64,000 bases of DNA from Flavobacterium nitratireducens. Its GTDB lineage: Bacteria; Bacteroidota; Bacteroidia; Flavobacteriales; Flavobacteriaceae. The position numbers were made by a program, and so were the translations under genes. Every line of letters starts with the position of its first letter. Within the stretch, counting starts at the first letter, position 1. A model generated the notes under the pieces. The model did no database searches. It saw nothing but the letters and a program-made list of their open reading frames with translations, and was not told the origin of the DNA. Below, in pieces: positions 17,986 through 28,100 of this stretch. Location: the NCBI RefSeq assembly GCF_029625335.1, contig NZ_CP121111.1:1674001-1738000 (forward strand), given 5' to 3'.

Positions 17986-19076
17986 TGATTCTTTTGATTG
18001 TAATATTAAGCTTTTATTTTGCAGCTATATTGCTTTTGATTTATGGTTTTAGCAAAATAAAAAAAAACAACCACATTGATTTAAAACCGAAAACCAGCTT
18101 TACAATCATTGTTCCTTTCCGAAACGAAGCCGAAAATCTTCCGGTTTTACTGGAGAGTTTGGAAAAGATGAATTATCCTTTCGATTTATTCGAAGTACTA
18201 TTGGTTGATGATGAATCGACAGAAAAATTCCAAATTTTAAATTCCAAATTCCAACTAACAATAATAGACAACATTCGAACTTCCAATTCACCCAAAAAAG
18301 ACGCTATTACAACTGCCATACAAAAGATAAAAACCGAATGGGTTATTACCACTGATGCCGATTGTGTAATACCCAAAAATTGGCTTTTGACCTTAGACAA
18401 TTATATTCAGACCCATGACGCTTCTATGATTGCAGGAGCGGTAAACTATTTAGTGAATGAATCTTTTTTACATCATTTTCAACAATTAGACTTAGCTAGT
18501 TTGCAAGGTGCTACCATAGGCAGTTTTGGAATCGGGAAAGGTTTTATGTGTAACGGAGCGAATCTGGCTTATTCCAAATCCTTATTCCATTCATTAAATG
18601 GTTTTGAAGGCAATGGTACAATTGCCAGTGGCGATGATGTTTTTTTATTACAAAAAGCCATGCAACAATTCCCTAATAAGGTTCATTATTTAAAATCGGA
18701 AGATTTCATTGTAAGCACTAAACCTTTGAATAACTGGAAATCTCTTTTTTACCAAAGAGTCCGTTGGGCTTCTAAAACTACTTCTTATCAAAGTACTTTT
18801 GGTAAAATGTTAGGATTAATTGTTTTTGGAGGAAACTTAGGTTTATTGTTTGTTGTTTGGAGTTTATTGTTTGGAGTTGGTAATCCGTATATTTTATGTT
18901 TTGTATTTTTATGCAAACTCAGCATCGACTTTGTATTGATACACAAAACAAATACTTTTTTAAAAAGCAAAACAACTTCTTATGTCACTTCTGCATTACT
19001 TTATCCTTTTTTTAGTGTAGCTGTCGCATTGTACGCTCTAGTTGGAAAATACGAATGGAAAGGAAGGCGATTTTAA
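17985..19076 (+). CDS. Family 2 glycosyltransferase with C-terminal membrane helices
   Basis: This 363-residue membrane enzyme starts with one hydrophobic helix. A GT-A domain follows with TIIVPFRNEAENLPVLLESL (near residues 42-61), the nucleotide-sugar Asp motif EVLLVDDEST, and the metal-binding TTDADCVIPKNW. A cluster IASGDDVFLLQKAM comes next, and the acceptor-side QRVRWASK motif precedes two or three C-terminal helices. It should transfer a sugar from a nucleotide sugar to a lipid or polysaccharide. Residues 80-90 are encoded by an unusual AAATTCCAA-rich segment at 18224-18254. It overlaps the flippase gene start-to-stop. Confidence 0.92.
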   Translation: MILLIVILSFYFAAILLLIYGFSKIKKNNHIDLKPKTSFTIIVPFRNEAENLPVLLESLEKMNYPFDLFEVLLVDDESTEKFQILNSKFQLTIIDNIRTSNSPKKDAITTAIQKIKTEWVITTDADCVIPKNWLLTLDNYIQTHDASMIAGAVNYLVNESFLHHFQQLDLASLQGATIGSFGIGKGFMCNGANLAYSKSLFHSLNGFEGNGTIASGDDVFLLQKAMQQFPNKVHYLKSEDFIVSTKPLNNWKSLFYQRVRWASKTTSYQSTFGKMLGLIVFGGNLGLLFVVWSLLFGVGNPYILCFVFLCKLSIDFVLIHKTNTFLKSKTTSYVTSALLYPFFSVAVALYALVGKYEWKGRRF

Positions 19077-19792
19077 ATCTTATTTTGGTTCCTAAAAAGA
19101 ATTCCTGCAAATGCAGTTGCTAGTACAACTGAAGAAATGACACTCACAATTAGATTCCCAATCTTATTATAATTAGACACATCCCAAAGTAAAAATCGAA
19201 TTATTAGTATTCCTATTGTAAAAAGAAGAACAGCAAGCCAATAGTTATAATCAATTGTAAGCCTATCTAGTTTGACCTCAGTTAATCGTAAAAAATAGAC
19301 ACTAATAACTAACAATCCTACAACAGAACTCAAATGTTGGGCTATTTTATAAATAGAAAAACCAACAAATTGCATATTAAAAAAAGAAACTCTTTGAACT
19401 ATATAACCATCCCAATGCGTCATAGAATCCCAAAAGATATGTGTCATTGTTCCAAAAATAAAAGATAAAAACACTATGAGAAGATTATTTTTAAAGTAGC
19501 AATTCCAATCAAAGTTTTTTAAAATGACAAGTCTTTTTTGAAAAAATAAAGGAAGATTCTCTATTAATGGTTTTTTTATAATTCCATGAAACAAAAATGC
19601 AATTATCAAAGCCAAAGGAAGATCAACTAAAAATATCCCTTAAAAAGTATGACTGATTTCGCTTTGAATTTTCATTCGAAAAAAATACTCTAAATCGGGA
19701 GACATAGTGCCCACGACTAGAGCGGTAGCCGAAAAATGTTTCTTTTTTAGAAAGGGAAGTACAATAGCCGGATGTGAAAAAGTAAATGGCAT
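19073..19792 (-). pseudogene. DUF4184 family membrane protein with premature stop
   Basis: From ATG at 19792 the frame reads MPFTFSHPAIVLPFLKKKHF and TALVVGTMSPDLEYFFRMK, which is the DUF4184 N-terminus. It then meets TAA at 19640-19642 in the segment SHTF-stop-GIFLVDLPLAL. The same frame continues for another 180 residues through three or four helices (IFGTMTHIFWDSMTHWDG) to the stop at 19073. A single base change therefore truncates an otherwise complete gene of about 239 residues. Function of DUF4184 is unknown. The gene begins one base after the stop of the lipoprotein gene at 19794, so the two form an operon. Its end overlaps the GT2 end by four bases. Confidence 0.75.
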
Positions 19793-19793
19793 C

Positions 19794-20312
19794 TTACTCA
19801 ACCTTAATTATTACTGGAAGAATGAACTGCGTTTTTACTGGAACTCCTTGTTTGAGTGCTGGATTTACTTTTGGAAAATTCACCAAACGGGCATGTAAAA
19901 TACTATCAATTTTTATGGTATCATAAGCCACTGAATCTTTAGGAAAATGTGGTTCAAACTGCATTCTTGAATCAGGGAAAACAGTTACTTTCACCTCAAT
20001 CGTATCTAATTCTGGATATAGCACAGAAAGCGTATCTATTTCTAATTTTTCTTGGATTAACTGACTAAGAAATTCAAAAAAACATTGTTGGCGTTGTTTT
20101 TTATCCGTCAATTTATCACAATCAGTAAAAGAAGGATATTCATCTACCTCTTTCCAATTGATTTCTTTTAATTCCTTTTGCAATAATTCTTTCTCAGACG
20201 GCACTTGCTTCTCGAAATATTGACAAGAAGTACACAGAATAAAAACGAATAAAAAGTAATACTGATTCAAGATATTGCTGTTGTATGAAATTAATTTTCT
20301 ATAAAAATACAA
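19794..20312 (-). CDS. Lipoprotein of unknown function, TonB-C-like tail
   Basis: The 172-residue protein has a lipoprotein signal (FLFVFILCTSC, Cys near residue 30) followed by a Glu/Lys-rich helical region. It ends with FPKVNPALKQGVPVKTQFILPVIIKVE, which resembles the C-terminal beta fold of TonB-like proteins found in many flavobacterial lipoproteins. A Cys-containing segment (FTDCDKLTDKKQRQQCFFEFL) precedes it. It is probably anchored in the cell envelope. The gene is followed after one base by the DUF4184 gene and preceded by the first tRNA-Asp with its terminator. Confidence 0.7.
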   Translation of the reverse strand: MYFYRKLISYNSNILNQYYFLFVFILCTSCQYFEKQVPSEKELLQKELKEINWKEVDEYPSFTDCDKLTDKKQRQQCFFEFLSQLIQEKLEIDTLSVLYPELDTIEVKVTVFPDSRMQFEPHFPKDSVAYDTIKIDSILHARLVNFPKVNPALKQGVPVKTQFILPVIIKVE

Positions 20313-20362
20313 TCATTTTTGGATTTTTCTAAGATAAAAAAGAATAGAGGAAATAGTTTTAA

Positions 20363-20393
20363 TAAAAAAAGCCTTTCCGTTAAGAAAGGCTTT
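20363..20393 (-). terminator. Terminator of tRNA-Asp copy 1
   Basis: On the minus strand AAAGCCTTTC and GAAAGGCTTT form a 10-bp stem with a six-base loop, followed by a T run. Confidence 0.9.
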
Positions 20394-20405
20394 CTGCAAA
20401 TTTTG

Positions 20406-20479
20406 CGGTCTGGACGGGACTCGAACCCGCGACCCCATGCGTGACAGGCATGTATTCTAACCAACTGAACTACCAAACC
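20406..20479 (-). tRNA. tRNA-Asp(GTC), copy 1
   Basis: Seventy-four bases on the minus strand fold as a tRNA. The acceptor GGTTTGG pairs with CCAGACC (one G-U pair), the D arm contains AGTTCAGTTGG, and the anticodon loop CTGTCAC has GTC inside the CATGC/GCATG stem. The T arm is GCGGGTTCGAGTCCCGT. CCA is not encoded. The gene is identical to copy 2. Confidence 0.97.
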
Positions 20480-20497
20480 TCTGCTTTATTGCGGTGG

Positions 20498-20527
20498 CAA
20501 AGATACAACAGATTTCTTTATGCGCAA
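20498..20527 (-). promoter_or_regulatory. Promoter of tRNA-Asp copy 1
   Basis: On the minus strand TTG (20527-20525), 19 bases, then TATCTTTG (20505-20498): a near-perfect Bacteroidota promoter. Confidence 0.75.
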
Positions 20528-20810
20528 GTATTTTTTTAAAAAATAAAAATATTTTTTAATTCACTCTTATTTGACTTGGAAAACGACAAGCCAAAAGACT
20601 GATTTACAACAAACAAGATTAATAAAAATGATTTTTAAAAAAAGAAAAGTAACTTTTTACCTAATTATGATAATCAAAATTAGCCTTAAAATCAAAAAAG
20701 CCATTCACAATTAAGTGAAAAGCTTTTCATTGGTCTAACTACTAAACCAAGGTTAGCTTAACTAAGGCTAACCCAAACAACACAACTAGCTTTCGATACC
20801 GTATAGTGGA
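20528..20810. other. Spacer between the two tRNA-Asp genes
   Basis: No coding frame is seen. An imperfect hairpin at about 20694-20730 followed by six T on the minus strand could be an extra terminator. GGTTAGC at 20751-20757 and GCTAACC at 20767-20773 form a short palindrome. Confidence 0.4.
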
Positions 20811-20840
20811 AAAAAAAGCCTTTCTGTTACGAAAGGCTTT
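20811..20840 (-). terminator. Terminator of tRNA-Asp copy 2
   Basis: On the minus strand AAAGCCTTTC (20840-20831) pairs with GAAAGGCTTT (20824-20815), leaving a six-base loop, followed by T residues. The stem is identical to that of copy 1; the loop differs. Confidence 0.9.
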
Positions 20841-20851
20841 CCCAATATTAG

Positions 20852-20925
20852 CGGTCTGGACGGGACTCGAACCCGCGACCCCATGCGTGACAGGCATGTA
20901 TTCTAACCAACTGAACTACCAAACC
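20852..20925 (-). tRNA. tRNA-Asp(GTC), copy 2
   Basis: Identical in all 74 bases to the copy at 20406-20479, in the same orientation 446 bases upstream in transcription. It has the same fold, anticodon GTC and no encoded CCA. Confidence 0.97.
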
Positions 20926-20943
20926 TCTGCTTTATTGCGGTGG

Positions 20944-20973
20944 CAAAGATACAACAGATTTCTATTTACGCAA
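20944..20973 (-). promoter_or_regulatory. Promoter of tRNA-Asp copy 2
   Basis: TTG (20973-20971), 19 bases, TATCTTTG (20951-20944) on the minus strand. The 35 bases between promoter and tRNA match copy 1 closely. Confidence 0.75.
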
Positions 20974-21012
20974 GTGTTTTTAATTAAAAAAATAAAATAT
21001 TTTTCGGCACAA

Positions 21013-21939
21013 CTACCCAAACTTTTGCTTTTCAACCAAATAGGTTAGCATTATTTTTTGGAAATCATCTCTTATATTCACTGGAACATACTTGATTTTG
21101 TTTTGAGCACAACTTAAAGCCAGTTTTTTAAAATACTCAGCTACCTGCTTTTCATACTCCTCTTTCACATTTTCGGCAAAAAGAGCAATCTCATCCCCAG
21201 TTTCCACATCTATAAATTTGCGAGGTGAATTATCAAAATCAAAATTAAATTCGGTTTGACTATCAATTACATGAAACAAAACCACCTTATGCTTATTGTG
21301 TTTTAAATGTTGCAACGCACTCAACAACTTATCTTCATCAGCTGTTTGAAACATATCTGTAAACAAAACAATCATGGAACGGCGATGCATTTTCTCTGCA
21401 ATTTGATGTAAATAAGTAATCGTATCTGTATTTTTTCTTTCTTTCGAATCCTTCAAAAGATTTTCAAGTGTATTCAAAATCATTCGATGATGACGGTCAC
21501 TTCCTTTTTCGGGAGCATAATATTCATAGCTATCTGAAAAGACGCTTAAACCTACTGCATCTCTTTGTTTCTTTAATAAATTCATCAAAACCGCAGATGC
21601 CAATACCGAAAAACCTATTTTATTTTCATAAAAATGCTGGTTAGCCTTCAACTTAGGATAATGCATGGATGATGAATTATCAATAATAATATGACATCGC
21701 AAATTAGTTTCTTCTTCGAATTGTTTGGTATACAACCGATCCGTTTTAGCAAAAAGTTTCCAATCGATATGTTTGGTACTTTCGCCCGAATTATACAACT
21801 TATGTTCGGCAAACTCAGCCGAAAATCCATGAAACGGACTTTTGTGCATTCCCGAAATAAAGCCTTCTACAACCTGATTAGCCAACAATTCTAAATGTTG
21901 GAAGCTCGATATTTTCTCTATTTGAGATTCGATTTTCAT
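21013..21939 (-). CDS. DUF58 domain protein with von Willebrand A-like fold
   Basis: At 308 residues this has the DUF58 signature SGESTKHIDWKLFAKTDRLYTKQFEEE (near residues 51-77), a MIDAS-like metal site DNSSSM (near residue 91) and MIVLFTDMFQ near residue 188. DUF58 proteins usually occur with MoxR ATPases and vWA membrane proteins and are thought to act in assembly or maturation of envelope complexes. Here no MoxR gene is adjacent. The gene instead lies four bases downstream of an M1 aminopeptidase with which it must be co-transcribed. Confidence 0.88.
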   Translation of the reverse strand: MKIESQIEKISSFQHLELLANQVVEGFISGMHKSPFHGFSAEFAEHKLYNSGESTKHIDWKLFAKTDRLYTKQFEEETNLRCHIIIDNSSSMHYPKLKANQHFYENKIGFSVLASAVLMNLLKKQRDAVGLSVFSDSYEYYAPEKGSDRHHRMILNTLENLLKDSKERKNTDTITYLHQIAEKMHRRSMIVLFTDMFQTADEDKLLSALQHLKHNKHKVVLFHVIDSQTEFNFDFDNSPRKFIDVETGDEIALFAENVKEEYEKQVAEYFKKLALSCAQNKIKYVPVNIRDDFQKIMLTYLVEKQKFG

Positions 21940-21943
21940 TTTC

Positions 21944-24505
21944 TTATTGTTTTATCTTATGGGCTCGATACAATGCATCAGTTGCTTGTAGCAATTTTCT
22001 TTTCAACATTGGATTCAAATTAGGATTTTCTTTTAAGAAAGTTTCCATAACCTGAAACGCATATGGAGAAGTATAATTACCAATCGTAACACTTAACCAA
22101 CTTTTAGGAAAGAAGATATCTCCTGTTCGCTGAACCTCTTCCAACATTTCCAAGTACAATTTAAGTTTTTTTTGTGCACTTTCCTGACGCAAAGGATGAT
22201 TTATATAACTCAAAGCGGTGATTACCCATGTTCCATGGGTTCTGTTTTTCTCCTCTTTAAAGGATTGCACTAATGCATCTCGAACTGCGGCATCATTAGA
22301 CAATGCGGGAAGCAAAAATTCAAAACGACTTTTTTTATCTGGATTTTTGATTTCTTCCAAAGTTTTAACCAAAACGGATGCTGCTTTTGGATGCTGATAC
22401 AAAGACAATAACATCGCCATTCTTTCAAAGTCATCGTCATTTAATTTCAAACCTTCAAAAGTATCCGTTTTATTCCAAATGGCATACAAACGCTCTTTTC
22501 CAGTAACAGAATAGGCAACCGAAGTAAACATACCAAATACATTTTTCTTGTTATTAGGTAATTTATCCAACTTTAGATAAGCATAACTAAAATCCTCGAT
22601 TATCTTTTGATAGAGTTGCTGTTGCTTTTCTGATAAATAATTCCAATACATAGTTCGAACATACGAAGTAGCTAATTGAAGTACTAATTCATTTTGTTCT
22701 TCTTTCATCGCTTTCAATAAAACATCGATAGCTTTCACCGCAGGTACATTACCCACCAACACATTTTCATACAAATTAATATAGCTAGATGCTCTAGCAA
22801 CTTCATCTTTAATTGTATTCATTTTATCAATATCTGCTTCTTCTATTGGCAAAACACCATAACCAAAACCATTATAATTATATACAATAAATTCAGGCTT
22901 TGCCCAACCTTTTATAGCCTCTAAAGAAATTGTTTTTTTATCCAAAACCACATCAACGACTTTAATTCCATCAGGATAAACTAAACCAATCTGAAAAATT
23001 TGTGACCATAAATTAGCAGAACCGTCTTCAGCCTGTTGACTGATTTCAAATTTTTTAATACGATTAACAGTGTCATATTCTACCAAACTACTAATAATAG
23101 GTCGACCCGATTCATTTACCCAAACCTTGCTCCATTGCTTTAAATCAATCGGGGTTTCTTCATCTAGAATATCTATTAACTGATTCCAATCGGCATTATC
23201 ATTTGCATATTTCTGAATATATTTTTGAACTCCTTTTTGAAAAACAGCTTCTCCAATTAAGGTCTCCAATTGACGCATCATAATGGGCGCTTTGTTATAA
23301 ATAATATTCCCATAAAGCGAACCTGCATCTTTAAGATTAGGTAAATTTTGACGTATAGGATGCGTACCTAAAGTTCGATCTTCAGCATAAGCACTTGGGT
23401 AATGTGTTAACAAAAACTGTAAATCATGATTGATTTCTGGAAATGCAGGATTCATAATTTTCCCAGCCATAAAATTGGCAAACACCTCTTTCATCCATAC
23501 ATCATCAAACCATTTCATAGTAACCAAATCTCCAAACCACATGTGAGAAGTCTCATGTCCTATTAGCTTTGCTCTGTCTAACTTGTCACTACTCGTTGCA
23601 CTATGATCCAAAAACAAACTTGATTCTTTATACTGGATAGCACCTACATGCTCCATTCCTCCAAAAGGATGTCCTGGAATAGAGGCAAAATCTAATTTTT
23701 GATAAGGAAATTTAACCTTAGTATATTCTTCTAAAAAGCCTAATGACTTTTCATGTAAATCAAAAATTTCCTGAGTACTAGTTTGAATTTTTGCTGTATC
23801 CGTTTCACGATATAACATAGTCATATCAAAATGTCCTAGATTTCTTTTTACTTTACTAAACTTACCAACAACAAACGAGAATAAATAGGTACTCATTTTA
23901 TCAGAAGTCTTGAAATCGTAGGTAATAAAGTCAGCTGAATTTGTTTGCTTTTTTACGGCAGCCGCAGTAAGCACCTCCCAATTATTAGGAGCAGTTATTG
24001 ACAAGGTATATTTAGCTTTAATATCTGGTTGATCAAAACAAGGAAATAGTGTACTCGCTCGATCTGGAACTAACAATGTGTACAGATAATCATTATTTCT
24101 ATTCAACGACAAATTACCAGCAATAAAATCAACTTTAATTTCATTAACACCCAATTTCAAGAAACTTTTATCTATAATAAGATGTTGTCTTTCATGAACT
24201 ATAGGAATGGTTTTTCCATTTATCTGAACTGACTTTATATTTTCCTTTTTCTCATTAAAATCCAAAAATAAAGCATTCGACAAATCGGCAATTTTTAAAC
24301 GCAATTGCAATTTTGAAGCTATAGCATCCACCTTGTTAAGAGGAATAGAAAATGACAATACATAATTAACATCCGAAAGCTGTTGTTTTCTATAAACGGC
24401 CAATTCTTTCGAAATTCCTTCCTGAGCTAATCGATCAGAAAAAGAACTATTTTGTGCTGAAGCACCCACAACCAAAAAACAAAATAAATACAGGTAGAGC
24501 CTCAT
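21944..24505 (-). CDS. M1 family zinc metallo-aminopeptidase, secreted
   Basis: The 853-residue enzyme has a signal peptide (MRLYLYLFCFLVVGASAQ). The M1 exopeptidase motif FGGMEHVGAIQY lies near residue 282 and the zinc motif HETSH near residue 314, with the third ligand Glu in WMKEVFANFMAGK. An alpha-helical C-terminal domain completes the fold. It removes N-terminal amino acids from peptides, probably in the periplasm or outside the cell. The length matches family members with an ERAP-type C-terminal domain. The DUF58 gene follows after four bases. Confidence 0.93.
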   Translation of the reverse strand: MRLYLYLFCFLVVGASAQNSSFSDRLAQEGISKELAVYRKQQLSDVNYVLSFSIPLNKVDAIASKLQLRLKIADLSNALFLDFNEKKENIKSVQINGKTIPIVHERQHLIIDKSFLKLGVNEIKVDFIAGNLSLNRNNDYLYTLLVPDRASTLFPCFDQPDIKAKYTLSITAPNNWEVLTAAAVKKQTNSADFITYDFKTSDKMSTYLFSFVVGKFSKVKRNLGHFDMTMLYRETDTAKIQTSTQEIFDLHEKSLGFLEEYTKVKFPYQKLDFASIPGHPFGGMEHVGAIQYKESSLFLDHSATSSDKLDRAKLIGHETSHMWFGDLVTMKWFDDVWMKEVFANFMAGKIMNPAFPEINHDLQFLLTHYPSAYAEDRTLGTHPIRQNLPNLKDAGSLYGNIIYNKAPIMMRQLETLIGEAVFQKGVQKYIQKYANDNADWNQLIDILDEETPIDLKQWSKVWVNESGRPIISSLVEYDTVNRIKKFEISQQAEDGSANLWSQIFQIGLVYPDGIKVVDVVLDKKTISLEAIKGWAKPEFIVYNYNGFGYGVLPIEEADIDKMNTIKDEVARASSYINLYENVLVGNVPAVKAIDVLLKAMKEEQNELVLQLATSYVRTMYWNYLSEKQQQLYQKIIEDFSYAYLKLDKLPNNKKNVFGMFTSVAYSVTGKERLYAIWNKTDTFEGLKLNDDDFERMAMLLSLYQHPKAASVLVKTLEEIKNPDKKSRFEFLLPALSNDAAVRDALVQSFKEEKNRTHGTWVITALSYINHPLRQESAQKKLKLYLEMLEEVQRTGDIFFPKSWLSVTIGNYTSPYAFQVMETFLKENPNLNPMLKRKLLQATDALYRAHKIKQ

Positions 24506-24533
24506 TTTAACAACATATTAGTGACTAAAAATA

Positions 24534-24565
24534 GAAAAAGGCTTGACTTGCGCCAAACCTTTTTC
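24534..24565 (-). terminator. Terminator of trxA
   Basis: On the minus strand GAAAAAGG and CCTTTTTC, with inner TTG/CAA, form a hairpin whose 3' arm provides the T run. It lies 24 bases after the trxA stop. Confidence 0.75.
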
Positions 24566-24588
24566 TCATATAAATCATAATCTTACGA

Positions 24589-24906
24589 TTACAACAAAGC
24601 GTCTAAACTATCCGCGTAAGTTTGCTTAGGAGCAACTCCTACTTGCTTACCTACTACTTCTCCGTTATGAAAAACCAATACTGTTGGGATGTTTCTCACT
24701 CCGTATTTTGCAGCAAATTCTTGGTTTGCATCTACATCAACTTTACCTACAACAACTTTCCCTTCGTATTCATTGCTTAATTCGTCGATGATTGGTCCAA
24801 CCATTCTACATGGTCCACACCAAGCTGCCCAAAAATCTACCATTACAGGTTTATCTGATTTCAAAACTACTTCTTCAAAAGTAGCGTCTGTGATTGCTAA
24901 TGCCAT
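24589..24906 (-). CDS. trxA: Thioredoxin
   Basis: This 105-residue cytoplasmic redox protein has the active site W29-C30-G31-P32-C33 and the conserved cis-proline segment RNIPTVLVFHNGEVVGKQVG. It reduces disulfides in proteins such as ribonucleotide reductase and is itself reduced by thioredoxin reductase. The length is standard. It is a single gene between dnaE and the aminopeptidase. Upstream on the minus strand TAAATTTG (plus 24961-24968) gives a probable -7 element, and a terminator lies 24 bases after the stop. Confidence 0.97.
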   Translation of the reverse strand: MALAITDATFEEVVLKSDKPVMVDFWAAWCGPCRMVGPIIDELSNEYEGKVVVGKVDVDANQEFAAKYGVRNIPTVLVFHNGEVVGKQVGVAPKQTYADSLDALL

Positions 24907-24960
24907 ATTTCTTTATTTAAAATTTATAAATCAAAAGTCTTTAATTCCTTAAACACATTG

Positions 24961-24968
24961 CAAATTTA
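24961..24968 (-). promoter_or_regulatory. Probable -7 element of trxA
   Basis: TAAATTTG on the minus strand matches TAnnTTTG, 54 bases before the start codon. The -33 region is not convincing. Confidence 0.4.
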
Positions 24969-25100
24969 GAAATTAAATATTAAGTAAACATCATTCCTAA
25001 ATTGGTTTTGGCTATTAATATATTGTTAATTATTATCAGAAAACTCCACTTTCAGTATAAATACGGAGAAAAAAGGAGGAATCTAAAAACCCATTTTCAT

Positions 25101-28100
25101 TTAGTTTAGTTTGAAATTTACTTGCATTTTCTCCAATTCTTGTAATAATTCAGTAGAAATTTTCACCTTCAATCTTCTACTTACCATACTTAATTTGGTC
25201 ACCACCTTTACTTCTTCCACTTCGGTTACTTGAACTGCTTTAGTCTGAGTTATATCTGCTGCTTCGGCATCATCGATATCATCATCAAAAACCACTTCTT
25301 CATTTTCGTCAACAACAGGAGCTACTTCAATTAATTTTTTAATTTTCTCCAACTCCATTATTTCAAAAGTCACCTGATTATCCCCTTTATTCACGTTAAA
25401 CAAATTACTCAATTTATGAATAAAATCAGGATGTAAATCTTTAATATTCAATAGCACAATTAATTTTTTAGCAAATGACTCTAAAACATCTTGTAACTGT
25501 TTCATCTCTACAAATTGCAATCTTGGCTCTCCTTTTTTGCCCGTTTCCTGATTCATCCATCCCTCTTTGATAGTGAGCTTTATAAACATAAAATTGTTTT
25601 GAATGAAGAAATGACGGAATTTTAAATATTCTTCTCCAAAAATTCGAAACTCATAACTTTCATCATAACCTTCTAAAGCAAATGTAGCCCAGCCTTTACC
25701 ATTCTTTGCCACACGATGTTGAACATTATTAATAATTCCACCAAGAGTCAAAGTTTTACCCACATAAGCTTCCATATTTTTTAGAGCATCTAACTTGGCA
25801 TTACAGAAATATTTCATTTCAAATCGAAAATCATCCAATGGATGTCCGGAAATATAAATCCCTACAACTTCTTTTTCCTTGGCTAATTTTTCCATAGTAC
25901 TCCAATCTTCACAAGGAGGAACTACAGGTTCGGCAATTTGAACTTCAGAAGTTTCGCCAAACAAACTTACTTGCGAAGAGTTTTCATTTTCCTGAAATTT
26001 AGAACCATAACGCATGGCTTTTTCATAAAAAGTAATCCCATCACCATCATCATGGAAATATTGTGCTCTGTGCGTATCCGCAAAACAATCAAACCCTCCT
26101 GCCAAGGCTAAATTTTCAAAAGCCTTTTTATTAGCGGCACGCAAATCAATTCGTTTCGCCAAATCAAAAATGGATTTATACAATCCGTTTTTTCTGTTTT
26201 CAACAATAGTTTCTACGGCTCCAGCACCAACTCCTTTGATTGCTCCCATCCCGAAACGAACGGCATAATTATCGTTTACGGTAAATTTATAATACGATTC
26301 GTTCACAGAAGGTCCTAAAACTTGCAAGCCCATTCGCTTACATTCTTCCATAAAAAAGGACACCTGCTTAATATCATTCATATTATTCGAAAGTACCGCC
26401 GCCATATATTCGGCAGGATAATGCGCTTTCAAATAAGCCGTTTGATAAGCCACCCAAGCATAACAGGTAGAGTGTGATTTATTGAAGGCATAACTCGCAA
26501 AGGCCTCCCAGTCCGTCCAGATTTTATCCAGTTTCTTTTCATCATGGCCTTTAGCCACCGCCTGATCAATGAATTTCCCTTTCATCTTATCCAGAACGTC
26601 TTTTTGCTTCTTACCCATCGCCTTACGAAGTACGTCGGCATCCCCCTTAGAGAATCCGGCTAACTTTTGGGACAAAAGCATTACCTGCTCCTGATATACC
26701 GTAATTCCATAGGTTTCAGACAGGTATTCTTCACAAGCATCTAAGTCATAGGTAATTTCTTCCTCGCCATTTTTTCTTCGAACGAAAGAAGGAATATACT
26801 CTAAAGGTCCCGGACGATACAAGGCATTCATCGCAATCAAATCGGCAAATACGGTAGGCTTTAAGTCCTTCATGTATTTCTGCATTCCTGGCGACTCGTA
26901 TTGAAACACCCCTACTGTTTCACCACGCTGGAATAACTCATAGGTTTTCGCATCATCAATTGGAAAATTATCCGGATTGAGTTCTATTCCCGTGCGATAC
27001 TTGACCAATTTTACGGTTTCTTTAATCAAAGTCAGGGTCTTCAGACCCAAGAAGTCCATCTTCAATAATCCAGCACTCTCAGCAACCGAGTTATCAAACT
27101 GAGTAACATATAAATCTGAATCCTTTGCTGTTATAACTGGTACGAAATTCGTAATATCATCTGGAGTAATAATTACCCCGCAGGCATGAATACCCGTATT
27201 ACGCATCGAACCTTCCAGAATTTTGGCCTGCTGAATCGTTTCACCTGCCAAGTCTCCTTCATTGGCAATTGCGATTAATTCTTTAACGCGATCAAATTCT
27301 TCAGAAGATTTTAAAGCTTTTTTGACATCATCCTCACTTTCAGAAATAAATCGGGCCAAATTCCATTTTCCTGGCATCATTGCCGGAATCAATTTCGCAA
27401 TTCTATCTGCTTCAAAAAGTGGCAAATCCAGTACACGTGCGGTATCACGAATCGCCGATTTAGTCGCCATTTTACCATAGGTAATAATCTGCGCCACCTG
27501 ATTGGCTCCATATTTATTGATTACATAATCCATTACACGACCACGACCCTCATCATCAAAGTCGATATCAATATCGGGCATGGATACACGGTCGGGATTC
27601 AGGAAACGCTCAAAAAGCAAATCGTACTTAATAGGGTCAATATTGGTAATCCCTAAACAGTAAGCCACTGCCGAACCAGCTGCCGATCCACGACCTGGAC
27701 CTACCGAAACTCCCATTTTACGTGCTTCGGCTATGAAATCCTGTACAATCAAAAAGTAACCCGGATAACCCGAATTGGAAATAGTCATTAACTCAAAATC
27801 CAAACGTTCTCGTACTTCATCGGTAATTTCTTCGTAGCGACGTTCCGCACCTGTATAGGTTAAATGTCGCAGATAAGCATTTTCACCGCGAACCCCTCCA
27901 TCTACTAAATCTTCGGGAACTTTAAATTCGTCAGGAATCTCAAATTTAGGAAGTAATACATCACGATATAAAGAGTAAATTTCGACCTTATCTATGATTT
28001 CCTGTATGTTGATAATCGCTTCAGGCAAATCAGCAAAGAGTTTTTTCATCTCTTCATCCGATTTGTAATAATACTCCTGATTAGGCAAACCGTAACGGTA

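Noticed and set aside
20731..20810. A possible third tRNA-Asp fragment between the two copies
   Set aside because: Only a few short words match the tRNA and no arm is complete; similarity is no better than expected by chance.
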